A stretch of DNA of 64,000 nt from Desulfobacteraceae bacterium (GTDB lineage: Bacteria; Desulfobacterota; Desulfobacteria; Desulfobacterales; Desulfosarcinaceae), in assembly GCA_013003715.1 (NCBI GenBank), contig JABDIN010000108.1, forward strand, positions 1 through 64,000, written 5' to 3'. Under the pieces are notes generated by a model that ran no database searches, was not told where the DNA came from, and worked only from the letters and a program-made list of their open reading frames with translations. Made by a program: the position numbers and the translations under genes. Shown one piece after another: positions 36,776 to 45,059 of the stretch; positions within the stretch are counted from its first letter, which is position 1; the number at the start of each line of letters is the position of its first letter.

Positions 36776-37543
36776 TTATTCTCCCACCAGGGACGCAATG
36801 AGAGACAGGCCGATTCGTTCGCTTCGGCCGTCTCTATCCAGATCGGGATTCCAGGTTGATACGGAAACCGCCACAACCCGGCCGCTAGCGTTCAATCGTT
36901 CGAAAAACTTATGCAATACATCCGTGGAGGGACCTCCCGATGCCGGGTAGTTGTGGGCCGGCATCTCCTCCGCCGGTACAATGTCCAGATCGACGTGGAC
37001 ATAAATCGGGCCGGGCGGCAGGGGCAGGTCAAGCAAGGCTTCGGCACGGGCCATATGGACGATGGCCGAGGCGTCTATGGCGTCCCGTTCTTCCGGATCC
37101 AGATCCCGTCCATCGGTCAATATCACACGCTCTTCCGGAATCGGGTCGAGTCCCACGGCTTGCGCCATGGTCTGTTCGCCCCGTCCCACCATCATGGCCA
37201 GGGGCATGCCCCCGAGAAAACCGCTCGGAGAGGTTTCCCGTGTGTTGAAATCACCGTGGGCATCAAACCAGATCAAATGCGGATCGATCCCTGTCCTTTG
37301 GATGCCGGCCAGCACACCAATGGCCGTGCAGCAATCACCGGCGATGCTCACCGGCCTGTTCCCGTCATTCAGTATTTTCTCAACATGACGCGCAATCCCC
37401 TTGTGTACGATCGACATTGCGGCCTGGGGGTTCCCGCCTTGGGGCAAAGCGGGCCGGTTGGCCGCCCAGCCGGGTTTCGCTAGGCTTATCAATCCCGGTA
37501 GTGATTGATCCAGAAAAAACGGCGTCAGCAAAATAGAGTTTTC
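36776..37543 (-). CDS. arginase/agmatinase-superfamily hydrolase
   Basis: Ureohydrolase fold, 255 residues from an ATG with a GAGGGA site. The metal motif DAHGDFN is intact and HVDLDIVPAEE corresponds to the DxD motif. The first motif, GGDHS in true arginases, is AGDCC here: the Mn-ligand His is Cys. The segment SPSGFLGGMPLAMMVG is shared with a branch of uncharacterised arginase-like proteins. The substrate may be a guanidino or amidino compound other than arginine. Monocistronic or read with the small gene upstream. Confidence 0.8.
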   Translation of the reverse strand, partial: ENSILLTPFFLDQSLPGLISLAKPGWAANRPALPQGGNPQAAMSIVHKGIARHVEKILNDGNRPVSIAGDCCTAIGVLAGIQRTGIDPHLIWFDAHGDFNTRETSPSGFLGGMPLAMMVGRGEQTMAQAVGLDPIPEERVILTDGRDLDPEERDAIDASAIVHMARAEALLDLPLPPGPIYVHVDLDIVPAEEMPAHNYPASGGPSTDVLHKFFERLNASGRVVAVSVSTWNPDLDRDGRSERIGLSLIASLVGE

Positions 37544-37568
37544 CATCGGAGATCCCTCTGAATTTCTT

Positions 37569-37754
37569 TTATTTCGGCTCGGCATTCAATGCACGGTCAA
37601 GAATCCCTTCGCTGATATCGCCTTGCGGTTCCAGCCACAGAGAAAACCCATGCATCGTCACGTCAACGGCAGCCTCGCCGAAGATCCTGGCGGCATACTC
37701 AACCAAACGGTCAACGAGCCCATCATAGGCTTCGGACAATCGTCGTTTATGCAA
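37569..37754 (-). CDS. possible small protein of unknown function
   Basis: 61 codons from a TTG, directly after the DUF4276 gene stop. The predicted peptide has a helix-like first half (AYDGLVDRLVEYAARIFGEA) and a polar C-terminus. There is no ATG start and no clear ribosome site, so coding status is doubtful. It was kept because it fills a gap in a row of close genes. Confidence 0.35.
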   Translation of the reverse strand: MHKRRLSEAYDGLVDRLVEYAARIFGEAAVDVTMHGFSLWLEPQGDISEGILDRALNAEPK

Positions 37755-37760
37755 TAGTCA

Positions 37761-38420
37761 TCACGGCACTATACCTGCAAGGCGTCTGATTCCGTGGCAA
37801 AAAACCTTGAAACTTCCAGACTGATTATTATCAACATCCATGTGTGGGGCGATATTTTTCGCCCATTCGCATTTAGCTTGACCCGTATGGGGCCAGCCCA
37901 ATTGTTTCAGTTTCTGCGATCCTCCCGGATAAACAGCATCCGCAAGCTTTTCCCAAGTGTCACATAAGCTGTCTTGAATATATGCGTTCAAAACCTGTTC
38001 TTTTGCACGTGGGTAGGCAAGTTTTACGGCATTTTGATCTCCCAGCAGCCATGCTTCACCTTCTTCGATGGCAATCCTGAAGAGCGTTGTCGGCTGTGGA
38101 TTGCAGGCGTTCAGGATAGCGATCAATTCTTGCTTAAACTCCAGACAGTCCTTTTGATCCAGATCTACTACAACGACAACTACTGCAGGAAAGGCTTGAA
38201 GGCTTTTCCCATATCCTCTAAGTAATTTTGGTAATCGATCCAAAAGAATTCGTTTGCAAGGATCGATTGTTCCTCTTAGATATTTTGGAATTCGGCCGAT
38301 GCCTTTATAGGAGATTATCTTGTAAGAGTGCTGTTGATCATTAGGGCCAAGAATTTTTTCTAATATTGATTCCAATGCAATTTTTCCGGACGCATCTTCG
38401 ACAAGTATCTCAAAATGCAT
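37761..38420 (-). CDS. DUF4276 family protein, partner of AAA ATPase
   Basis: 219 residues from an ATG preceded by GAGGTGA, a site that overlaps the stop of the ATPase gene; the gap is four bases. The start MHFEILVEDASGKIALESIL and the acidic strand VVVVVVDLDQKDC fit DUF4276, a TOPRIM-like fold: an N-terminal Glu and a later DxD. The fold suggests a nuclease-type metal site. Such proteins are repeatedly found after AAA_21-type ATPases, as in overcoming-lysogenisation (OLD)-like defence modules. Confidence 0.75.
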   Translation of the reverse strand: MHFEILVEDASGKIALESILEKILGPNDQQHSYKIISYKGIGRIPKYLRGTIDPCKRILLDRLPKLLRGYGKSLQAFPAVVVVVVDLDQKDCLEFKQELIAILNACNPQPTTLFRIAIEEGEAWLLGDQNAVKLAYPRAKEQVLNAYIQDSLCDTWEKLADAVYPGGSQKLKQLGWPHTGQAKCEWAKNIAPHMDVDNNQSGSFKVFCHGIRRLAGIVP

Positions 38421-38424
38421 TGGG

Positions 38425-39717
38425 TCACCTCGCATCCAGATAATCGCTGTACCAAAGACTGCCAAGCGGCAAGCCCTCCTCAACCATTGCTTTGACGGTT
38501 GGGTCCTCACTTGCCCGGCGAATGCTCGAAAAACCATCCGCGCATTTTTCCAAAAGCCATGTCTCGTCAGGAGCGAGCGCGTCAACGAAATAGGGTTGAT
38601 GGGTTGTGATAAAGAGTTGGGGTGCGTTTTTCCGGCCGGTTGCATGCGTTCGAAATTCAGTAGCCAGAGTCTCAAGAAGCTTGTGATAAAGACCGTTTTC
38701 AGGCTCTTCGATGCAGATAAATGGCGGAGGTGTCGGATCTTCCAACAGGAGCAAATAGGCAAAAACCTTTAGCGTGCCGTCAGACATTTGTTGAGCGTAA
38801 AACGGATCATCAAAGCCTTTATCATTGAAACGAAGAAGCAAGCGCTTATCCGGGCTTTCTTCAGTATCGATCTTGTCAATTCCTGGAATTTTATCGGCAA
38901 TACGACTGAGGATATTTTTAAATCGTTTAGGATGTTCGCGCTGCATAAATTGAACGACATTACCGAGATTGTCTCCGTGAATATTCAAGTGCCTTTGTGG
39001 ACCTGACAAGGGCAAACTGCGGGCGGCATCCGGAGTAAAGTAACTCAAATACCATCCTTCGATGAATTGTCGAAAAGCTGATATCCGTGGATGTTGTTTC
39101 AACGCGCCAAGGGTTGCAATACCAAGCTTACGCTTATCCTGCAGTTCAATAATTTCTGTTTCACGGCTTTCTTCTTTTTGTGGCGTCGCTTCAATTTCAT
39201 TAATCAATTTGAATAAGTCAAAGCCCGTTTCAGCTTCATCAATTTGTTGCCCCTGCTCTTCTCCTTTCCAGACGACACCTTTTGCTTCATTCAACATGAG
39301 AAACGAAAACGGCCAGCCATGTTTTTGTCCTTTTCTCCGCTGACGAAGACGCTCACGTTTTACATAAGGTCGTCCTGTTTTATCAGCATCAATTGCAAGC
39401 TCATAGGTGATCGGTCGAGCATTTCCATCTTGCTTGTAATATATCCGAAACTCAATCGGCTCTTTCCTTCCCTGAGAACGGATACGATCAAAGCCTCCCC
39501 TCCCTCTGGCATCACAGGCTTCTTCTACCCCCAATTTCAGGCAATCCGCAAGAAATCCAAACGCATCAAACAATGAACTCTTACCAACACCGTTTTTCCC
39601 AATAACAGCAGTCATCGGTGTCAGCGGATTAGCTTGTTGCATGTTCCATAGTTTTCCGAGTGTCACATCTTTCAATACTCGGAAATTTTGAATGCTGAAT
39701 CCCTCGATTTTCGCCAT
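38425..39717 (-). CDS. AAA_21/RecF-like ATPase, putative defence module
   Basis: 430 residues. Starts like SMC/RecF-type ATPases (IEGFSIQNFRVLKDVTLGK); Walker A GKNGVGKSS (residues 40-48); signature region QMSDGTLKVFAYLLLL; Walker B FICIEEPENGLY; a following HQPYFVDAL H-loop. A variable insertion lies between, as in OLD-family ATPases. It is first of a two-gene unit with DUF4276. Base composition of the pair is somewhat AT-richer than neighbours, consistent with transfer. Confidence 0.85.
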   Translation of the reverse strand: MAKIEGFSIQNFRVLKDVTLGKLWNMQQANPLTPMTAVIGKNGVGKSSLFDAFGFLADCLKLGVEEACDARGRGGFDRIRSQGRKEPIEFRIYYKQDGNARPITYELAIDADKTGRPYVKRERLRQRRKGQKHGWPFSFLMLNEAKGVVWKGEEQGQQIDEAETGFDLFKLINEIEATPQKEESRETEIIELQDKRKLGIATLGALKQHPRISAFRQFIEGWYLSYFTPDAARSLPLSGPQRHLNIHGDNLGNVVQFMQREHPKRFKNILSRIADKIPGIDKIDTEESPDKRLLLRFNDKGFDDPFYAQQMSDGTLKVFAYLLLLEDPTPPPFICIEEPENGLYHKLLETLATEFRTHATGRKNAPQLFITTHQPYFVDALAPDETWLLEKCADGFSSIRRASEDPTVKAMVEEGLPLGSLWYSDYLDAR

Positions 39718-40001
39718 GTCATGCTCCCGTTCTTGCTATCGGCATAGGTGTTTCCGGCACGATGCATAGGTCATTGTCTTAGACCTTGTCGCACTGGATT
39801 GGATCGACCAGGTGAAAGCGGGCTCCGGTTTCGTTGTAGATGCCCACATTAAAACATGCGATCCATCATACGATAACGAGTTGAAATGTCAATACTATTA
39901 GCGTTCCACCCGAGGCCGACGCATATAAAAATGACAGCCCAATTGATTTCATTGATATGTCTATGCGAGAACCGGCATTTTATCGGGAACCGAAATTGAA
40001 A
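39718..40001. other. stretch upstream of the ATPase/DUF4276 pair
   Basis: About 285 bp. On the minus strand a 22-codon frame from a GTG (VGIYNETGARFHLVDPIQCD) ends in a stop about 65 bp before the ATPase gene. It looks like a protein C-terminus but has no start signal, and I cannot assign it; it may be a gene remnant. No promoter stands out. Confidence 0.4.
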
Positions 40002-40511
40002 CTACACGACCTGTTTTCCCGGACAGTCGATGCCGAGACGCTTAAGCTCATCGAGCACCATGCCGGCGAGGTCTTTCTTTCTGGAGTGAACCACAGGTGT
40101 CAGTTCGATACCCAGGGTCCGGATATCTGCGGGTTCCACACCAACGACAACCACCGTGGGTTCTTTGTCCACCATGCGGCAAAGGGTCAGGACTTCTACC
40201 ATGTCCACCTGGTGAAGCGAGTTTTTAGCGAGGATACGCCGGGGGATCTGCTCATCGGCCATTCGATACAGGGTGCCGGGCTCGTTCCGGTTTTGGACGG
40301 CATCCACGATAATCAGATGATCCGTTGCGGTAATGATGCCCATCAAATTCATACCGAGCACCCCGCCGTCGACCACATCCACATTGTCCGGGAACTGGAA
40401 GTTTTCCCGGAGGTATTCGATGACGCGAACCCCTATGCCTTCATCACTGTAAAGGATGTTTCCCACCCCCAGGACGGTGATTCGGGGCTTTTGGACCTTA
40501 TGTTTCACCAC
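40002..40511 (-). CDS. hydrogenase maturation endopeptidase (HyaD/HybD family), copy 2
   Basis: Removes the C-terminal tail of a hydrogenase large subunit after nickel insertion. 169 residues. Family motif ITVLGVGNILYSDEGIGVRV near residue 11 with the metal-binding Glu (position of SDEG), DGGVLGMNL and the Asp in DHLIIVDAVQ. It starts at GTG and overlaps the hypC stop, so it is coupled to hypC. It is about half identical to the second endopeptidase upstream. Confidence 0.92.
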   Translation of the reverse strand: MVKHKVQKPRITVLGVGNILYSDEGIGVRVIEYLRENFQFPDNVDVVDGGVLGMNLMGIITATDHLIIVDAVQNRNEPGTLYRMADEQIPRRILAKNSLHQVDMVEVLTLCRMVDKEPTVVVVGVEPADIRTLGIELTPVVHSRKKDLAGMVLDELKRLGIDCPGKQVV

Positions 40512-40771
40512 TCATCGATACCTTCCGGTTTTTTGGGCGTGATGCCGGCCTTATCCGATGCTGCGGCTGCTTCACGAAGAAGGCTGAGGGTTTCCGCTGC
40601 AGCCTGCTCATCGATTTTCTGAATGGCGAATCCGGCATGAACGATCACATACTCACCGACCTTTGCGTCTTCAAGCAACAGCAAACTGGCTTGACGGGTG
40701 ACACCATCCACATCGATGACCGCCATTTCATTGTCTATTTTTGTGATTTTCGAAGGTATGGCCAGGCACAT
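40505..40771 (-). CDS. hypC: hydrogenase maturation chaperone HypC
   Basis: 88 residues starting MCLAIPSKI; the Cys2 exposed after Met removal is the catalytic ligand that shuttles iron to HypD. Contains VDVDGVTRQASL-like core (VIDVDGVTRQ) and GEYVIVHAGFAIQKI. ATG at 40771 has an AAAGGAG site at good spacing; a GTG three codons earlier would place the essential Cys inside the protein and is rejected. It lies between two endopeptidase genes. Confidence 0.95.
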   Translation of the reverse strand: MCLAIPSKITKIDNEMAVIDVDGVTRQASLLLLEDAKVGEYVIVHAGFAIQKIDEQAAAETLSLLREAAAASDKAGITPKKPEGIDEW

Positions 40772-40776
40772 TTCGT

Positions 40777-41283
40777 TCACGCTCCTTTTCGGTCGGCCCG
40801 GACCCCCAGGCCTTTCAATTCATCGACGATCATCCGAATGACGGTATCCACCTTCAGGGCAATAATGGGTGTCAATTCGCAGCTGCAGGTTTTGTAATCA
40901 TCCGGTTCGACGGCAAACATTATGGTCCGGGGCACTTTTTCCAGGGCCTGCAGGTGAGCAAATGCTTCCAGGAATTCGACCTGTTGAACCGAATTTTTGG
41001 TCAGCAGCCGTTGTTTTATCTCTGCGGCGTCCAATCGGTAGATATCCCCGGGATTTCCGTTGTTGCACATCGTATCGATGACGATCAAATGATCGGGCAG
41101 GGAGATATACCCCAACAGACTCACGCCCAGCAGACCGCCGTCAACGATCTCGACATTATCCGGAAACGAATACCGTTGCTCCAGCATCTGAATGACGTTG
41201 ATGCCGAAACCATCATCACTGAACAGGGTGCAGCCAATGCCCAATACCATGATGTGTTCAGGATGCATACAATGATCCATCAT
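40777..41283 (-). CDS. hydrogenase maturation endopeptidase (HyaD/HybD family), copy 1
   Basis: 168 residues with IMVLGIGCTLFSDDGFGINV, DGGLLGVSLLG and DHLIVIDTM. In the first motif SDDG replaces the common SDEG, so the first metal ligand is Asp instead of Glu. Several ATG/internal starts are possible (41283, 41280, 41268); none has a strong ribosome site. First gene of the protease-hypC-protease set behind hynBA. Confidence 0.9.
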   Translation of the reverse strand: MMDHCMHPEHIMVLGIGCTLFSDDGFGINVIQMLEQRYSFPDNVEIVDGGLLGVSLLGYISLPDHLIVIDTMCNNGNPGDIYRLDAAEIKQRLLTKNSVQQVEFLEAFAHLQALEKVPRTIMFAVEPDDYKTCSCELTPIIALKVDTVIRMIVDELKGLGVRADRKGA

Positions 41284-41431
41284 CCGGTTGCGGTGAACGT
41301 CGGGAAGTATTTATTGCCATGAGTCGTGCAGCCTAACATCTATAATCGGCCCTTTCAAGCCGTATCAAGGGTGATTCCGGGGCAATCGCATATAAAATAG
41401 TATGGTTGGAATCGTGTCCGATGTAAACAGG

Positions 41432-41640
41432 TAATGTCAAATGACAAAGCTCAAATTTCAAATGAAGGTATTCTATCCATTTTTAAGAATCGATTTGACC
41501 GGAAAGTGAATATAAAACGACAGTATTCCGCCATTTGACATTTGGATTTTGTCATTTGACATTATCAACGTACCTTGTATCAAAGCAGCGCAATTTATTT
41601 TTAACTTATCCGATGCCATGACATATCTACATGCGATCGC
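41432..41640. repeat. dispersed intergenic repeat, copy 2, with long inverted repeat
   Basis: Left arm 41432-41477 is identical to 16287-16332. A second arm at 41520-41564 is its imperfect reverse complement (about 45 bp with roughly ten differences), with a 42-base loop. The outer part to GCGATCGC (41633-41640) matches the copy at 16218. It could fold into a long hairpin in RNA and looks like a small non-autonomous mobile element or a decayed repeat family. Confidence 0.75.
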
Positions 41641-41749
41641 CCTGAGGGTAGTGCCGGAATGACCCTTCGCGGAGTCGGCCGGCAGCGGCCTCTGTTAACC
41701 GGCGAGGTTTCGACACCTGCCGACCCCGGGCAAGTCCGGCAAGGGGCAT

Positions 41750-41777
41750 CCCGATCCCCGCAAAAACGGGGATCGGG
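41750..41777. repeat. perfect GC-rich hairpin after hynA
   Basis: CCCGATCCCCG and CGGGGATCGGG form an 11-bp perfect stem with a 6-base loop, 12 bp after the hynA stop. No T-run follows on either strand, so it is more like an intergenic palindromic repeat or a transcript-stabilising hairpin than a classical terminator. Confidence 0.6.
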
Positions 41778-41788
41778 TGAATAGCCCA

Positions 41789-43435
41789 TTAAATGGCCTT
41801 AACCTTGTAGACCTGGTTGGAATCCGGATCGATGACGTGGACGCCGCAGGCGACACACGGGTCAAAGGAATGGACGGTACGCAGGACCTCCAGCGGTTGT
41901 TTGGGATCGGCAACAGGTGTGCCGATCAGCGCTTCTTCCACTGGTCCGAGTTTACCTTTGGCGTCCCGCGGGCCGAGGTTCCATGTGGACGGCACGACAT
42001 ACTGGTAATTCCTGATCTTCCCGTCTTCGATGTGAAGATAATGGGACAACGACCCCCGGGGCACGTCGTTCAAGCCCACGCCCATGGCGCTGTCCGGCAT
42101 TTCGTATGGCTCGTAGGTAGACGTGTCGCCATTTTTGAGGTTTTCGATCAAATCCATGGTCCAGTTCTGTACCTGGTCGCCGATGGCAATGGTTTCAATG
42201 CCGCGTGCGGCGGTTCTTCCCAAGGTTGAAAACAATGCCGTCACCGGCACGCCCAGCTGTTTGAGGACACTGTCCACAACAGGTTTGATATCCTTGTGTC
42301 CCTTGCCGTATGCCACCAGAACCCGGGCCAATGGACCGACTTCGCAGGGTTCGCCGTCATATCGAGGCGCCTTGAACCAGGAATATTTGCCGTCGCCGGG
42401 ACGGTATTTCGGATCCTCCTGGACCGGTTTAGTTTCACCCTCATACGGATGGAGAGCCGGGCCGTCTTCATACCAGGCACGCGTGACATCTTCCGTCACC
42501 TTATCCTGGTCGGCCATCATGACCTTGCCCACATCGCGATTCTTTATCACGCCCCTCGGCATATACAGGCTTTCCGGTTCCTCGTCGTTCTGGGGGAATT
42601 CACCCCATGCCATGAAGTTGGTGGTTCCGCCGATGGCGCCCCAGTCCTTGTAGAAAGAGGCTACCGCCAGCAGATCCGGGATATAGACATTTTTGATGAA
42701 CTCCTGTGTCTCCTTGGTCAGGTATAAAAATTCGGCGATGCGGTCCGGTGAAAGATCCTTTACACAGGTGACGCCGCCCACCACCAGGGATTGTGGATGC
42801 GGGTTCTTACCGCCGAAGACCGCGTGCATCCGGGCGGATTTGGATTGGAGCCGAAGGGCTTCAATATAATGGGCACTGGCCATCAGGTTGGCTTCCGGTG
42901 GCAGTTTATAGGCGGAATGCCCCCAATAGGCGTTGGCGAACGGACCGAGCTGCCCGCTGTCCACAAATGTCTGAAGACGTTGCTGAACCTGTTTAAAATA
43001 AGCGGCGCCGCCCACCTTGGCATTGCTGACATTGTCCGACAGGGCGGCGGCCTTCTTCGGATCCGCTTTCAGCGCGCTGACGATGTCCACCCAGTCCAGC
43101 GCATGCAGATGATAGAAATGCACCAGATGGTCGTGCTGGAACTGGGCTCCCATCAACAGGTTTCTGATGATCCGCGCGTTCTTGGGGATCTTTACGCCAA
43201 CGGCGTTATCGACTGCCCTCACCGAGGACAGAGCATGTGTATACGTTCAGACCCCACATGATCGCTGCACAAAATGGTGCGCATCGCGGGGATCCCTGCC
43301 CTCGAGGATGAGTTCAATCCCGCGAAACATCTGTCCGGAGCTCCATGCATTGACCACTTTGCCGCCGGACACCTCCACTTCGATCCGAAGGTGGCCCTCT
43401 ATCCTTGTGATAGGATCAATTGTAATTCTACTCAT
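41789..43435 (-). CDS. hynA: periplasmic [NiFe(Se)] hydrogenase large subunit with TGA-encoded selenocysteine
   Basis: 548 residues if the in-frame TGA at 43249-43247 is read through. Residues 1-62 start [19 protein letters not shown] and end RSCGV; TGA is codon 63; the frame goes on [18 protein letters not shown]. Homologues have RSCGVCTYTHA here, so TGA stands exactly at the second Cys of the N-terminal Ni-binding motif. The C-terminal motif DPCVACGVH is ordinary (Cys527, Cys530, His533) with a 15-residue tail for protease removal. Known [NiFeSe] enzymes carry Sec in the C-terminal motif instead. A SECIS-like hairpin follows the TGA. It would oxidise H2 in the periplasm with HynB, 60 bp upstream. 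Confidence 0.85.
43213..43231 (-). promoter_or_regulatory. SECIS-like hairpin for Sec63 of HynA
   Basis: In the mRNA, CUGUCCUC and GAGGGCAG pair over 8 bp (one G-U) and close a GGU apical loop. There are 23 bases between UGA and the loop, inside the 16-37 range described for bacterial SECIS elements, and the loop begins with G followed by GU, as in fdhF. Confidence 0.6.
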
Positions 43436-43495
43436 TTATATTCCTCCATCCATAAATTAGGAAGGTTAACATTGAATTAAGGTAAGTGGCCAATC

Positions 43496-44437
43496 TTACA
43501 TTTCCTCGTAAAACGGCGTGAAATTGTCCCAGAATTTCGGTTCACTGCATCCGATGCAGGGATGCCCGGCTTCCACCGGCCAGCTGGTGCCGTCGTTGAA
43601 CTTAGCGGTGGGGCAGTTATTATAGGTTTCCGGACCCCGGCAGCCGACATTGTACAAGCAATACCCCAAAGCCGCCTCTTCGGAACCGAATTCTTCGACA
43701 AATTCCTCATTTTCGAAATGTCCTCTGCGGGGACATTGATCATGGATGGTTTTCCCATAGGCAAAATAGGGTCTGCCCAGTTCATCGAGATCGGGCAGTT
43801 TGCCAAGCAGGAGATAATTTACAATTGTCCCCACCAGGTTTATCGGATTGGGCGGGCATCCGGGAAGATTCAATGCCTTGATGCCGAGGGCATCACCGAC
43901 GCCCTTGTACCCGCCGGGATTCGGTGCAGCGGCCGGTATACCGCCGAAGGATGCACAGGTACCGATGGAGATGACGGCCGCAGCCTTGGGACATACCTCT
44001 TTGGCGATGTCGAGAAAGGACCTCCCGCCGATTTTCCCGTACCCGCCATTGTATTTAGTGGGGATGGACCCCTCGACGACGCAGATGAATTTACCATCAT
44101 ACTTTTTCACCGAGGCGTGCAATTGTTCTTCCGCCTGGTGTCCTGCCGCCACCATGATGGTTTCGTGGTACTCAACGGATAGTACTTCGAGCACCAACTC
44201 ATCGATGAATGGATACATGGACCTAAGGAGTCCTTCCGAACATCCGGTACACTCTCCGAAATGAAGCCAGATCACCGGCGGCCGTTGTGCCGGAGATGCA
44301 AAAACATCTGCTATCTTCGGTACGAACGATGACGATAATCCCATGGTTGCGGTCAAGAGCGTACAATACTTCATAAAGTCTCTTCGTGAGACCCCTTTGC
44401 GCTCCAACCTCTCATAAAAATCTCTTTCTTGTCCCAT
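43496..44437 (-). CDS. hynB: periplasmic [NiFe] hydrogenase small subunit with Tat signal
   Basis: 313 residues from ATG 44437, which follows GAGGAGG. The Tat signal SRRDFMK (residues 17-23) and hydrophobic stretch lead to a cleavage region near ASPAQ, so the assembled dimer is exported folded. Proximal-cluster motif ECTGCSE (Cys63, Cys66), with GTCASFGGIPAA, LPGCPPNP, DQCPRRGHFE, YNVGCRGPETY and CIGCSEPKFWDN for the other clusters. Electrons most likely pass to periplasmic cytochrome c3. First gene of the hynBA operon. Confidence 0.95.
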   Translation of the reverse strand: MGQERDFYERLERKGVSRRDFMKYCTLLTATMGLSSSFVPKIADVFASPAQRPPVIWLHFGECTGCSEGLLRSMYPFIDELVLEVLSVEYHETIMVAAGHQAEEQLHASVKKYDGKFICVVEGSIPTKYNGGYGKIGGRSFLDIAKEVCPKAAAVISIGTCASFGGIPAAAPNPGGYKGVGDALGIKALNLPGCPPNPINLVGTIVNYLLLGKLPDLDELGRPYFAYGKTIHDQCPRRGHFENEEFVEEFGSEEAALGYCLYNVGCRGPETYNNCPTAKFNDGTSWPVEAGHPCIGCSEPKFWDNFTPFYEEM

Positions 44438-45059
44438 TGGCACCTCCTCGTGATGCTGTTATGGATTATTGGGATGAACGAAGGGTATGGCACCCTGTAA
44501 TATTTTATAAAATGCATTGGCGTTTTGAGAAAAAAATATCCCGGCTCCGAACGGGTAAAGGAAAGCGGGAATGACACTTTATTTTCATGCGGAATAGTAT
44601 GGGCGGGTGATTTCAGGATTGGGGAGCCTATCCGTACGCGTGCCGTGGTATTCTTACTGCAGATTGTCAAAGAGAACCGAGAATAAAAGAGTAAATCAGC
44701 GATGTTTGATTTTCAGTGTCATCGACTTAATCGGCGTAAAAGACGGAGCCCCCGGAATGCATATGAACCCAGCGGGGACGAAACAGCAGCGGTATGGTTC
44801 ATACACTTGCACAATCCCTTGTCCGATATGGATCCGGTGCCGTCCGGCTTTCCCGGTTGAAAAAAACACGGCAATAATCAGCTATGTTTTTTCTAATTGT
44901 ATTAGGGTAAGATTAAGCCACAGTATTAGGGCAGAGTCGGCGTTGAGTCAAGGTAAAAAGGCTTTCTCACGATCGGAGTCAGCGGCCGACGGAGCATAAT
45001 GGCGCCAAATTCGCAATGATCCAAAATATTCAGCGCATTACATCATAAAGAACACGCGA
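44438..45059. other. hynBA upstream region
   Basis: About 620 bp without a credible gene; a 130-codon plus-strand frame at 44607 shows no domain or ribosome site. Contents: arms TATGAACC (44762-44769) and GGTTCATA (44796-44803) forming an 8-bp stem, and two direct TATTAGGG copies at 44900 and 44924. No consensus promoter was found; regulatory elements for hynBA should lie here. Confidence 0.5.

Larger units (their letters stand above)
41284..41788. other. intergenic region between hynA and the maturation genes
   Basis: About 505 bp without genes, made mostly of repeats: an inverted-repeat element (41432-41640) and a palindromic GC-rich stretch with a perfect hairpin (41750-41777). It separates the maturation genes from hynBA on the same strand. 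Confidence 0.7.

Noticed and set aside
39785-39860. Short frame with protein-like ending upstream of the AAA ATPase
   Set aside because: Only about 28 codons with no start signal; may be a remnant, but no family could be named.
41789-43222. hynA as two genes or a broken gene, the second starting at an internal GTG
   Set aside because: The frame is continuous across one TGA placed at a catalytic Cys, and the second part has no ribosome site. Selenocysteine read-through explains this better than decay.
44607-44999. 130-codon plus-strand frame upstream of hynBA
   Set aside because: No ribosome site, odd composition and no recognisable motif; more likely non-coding.
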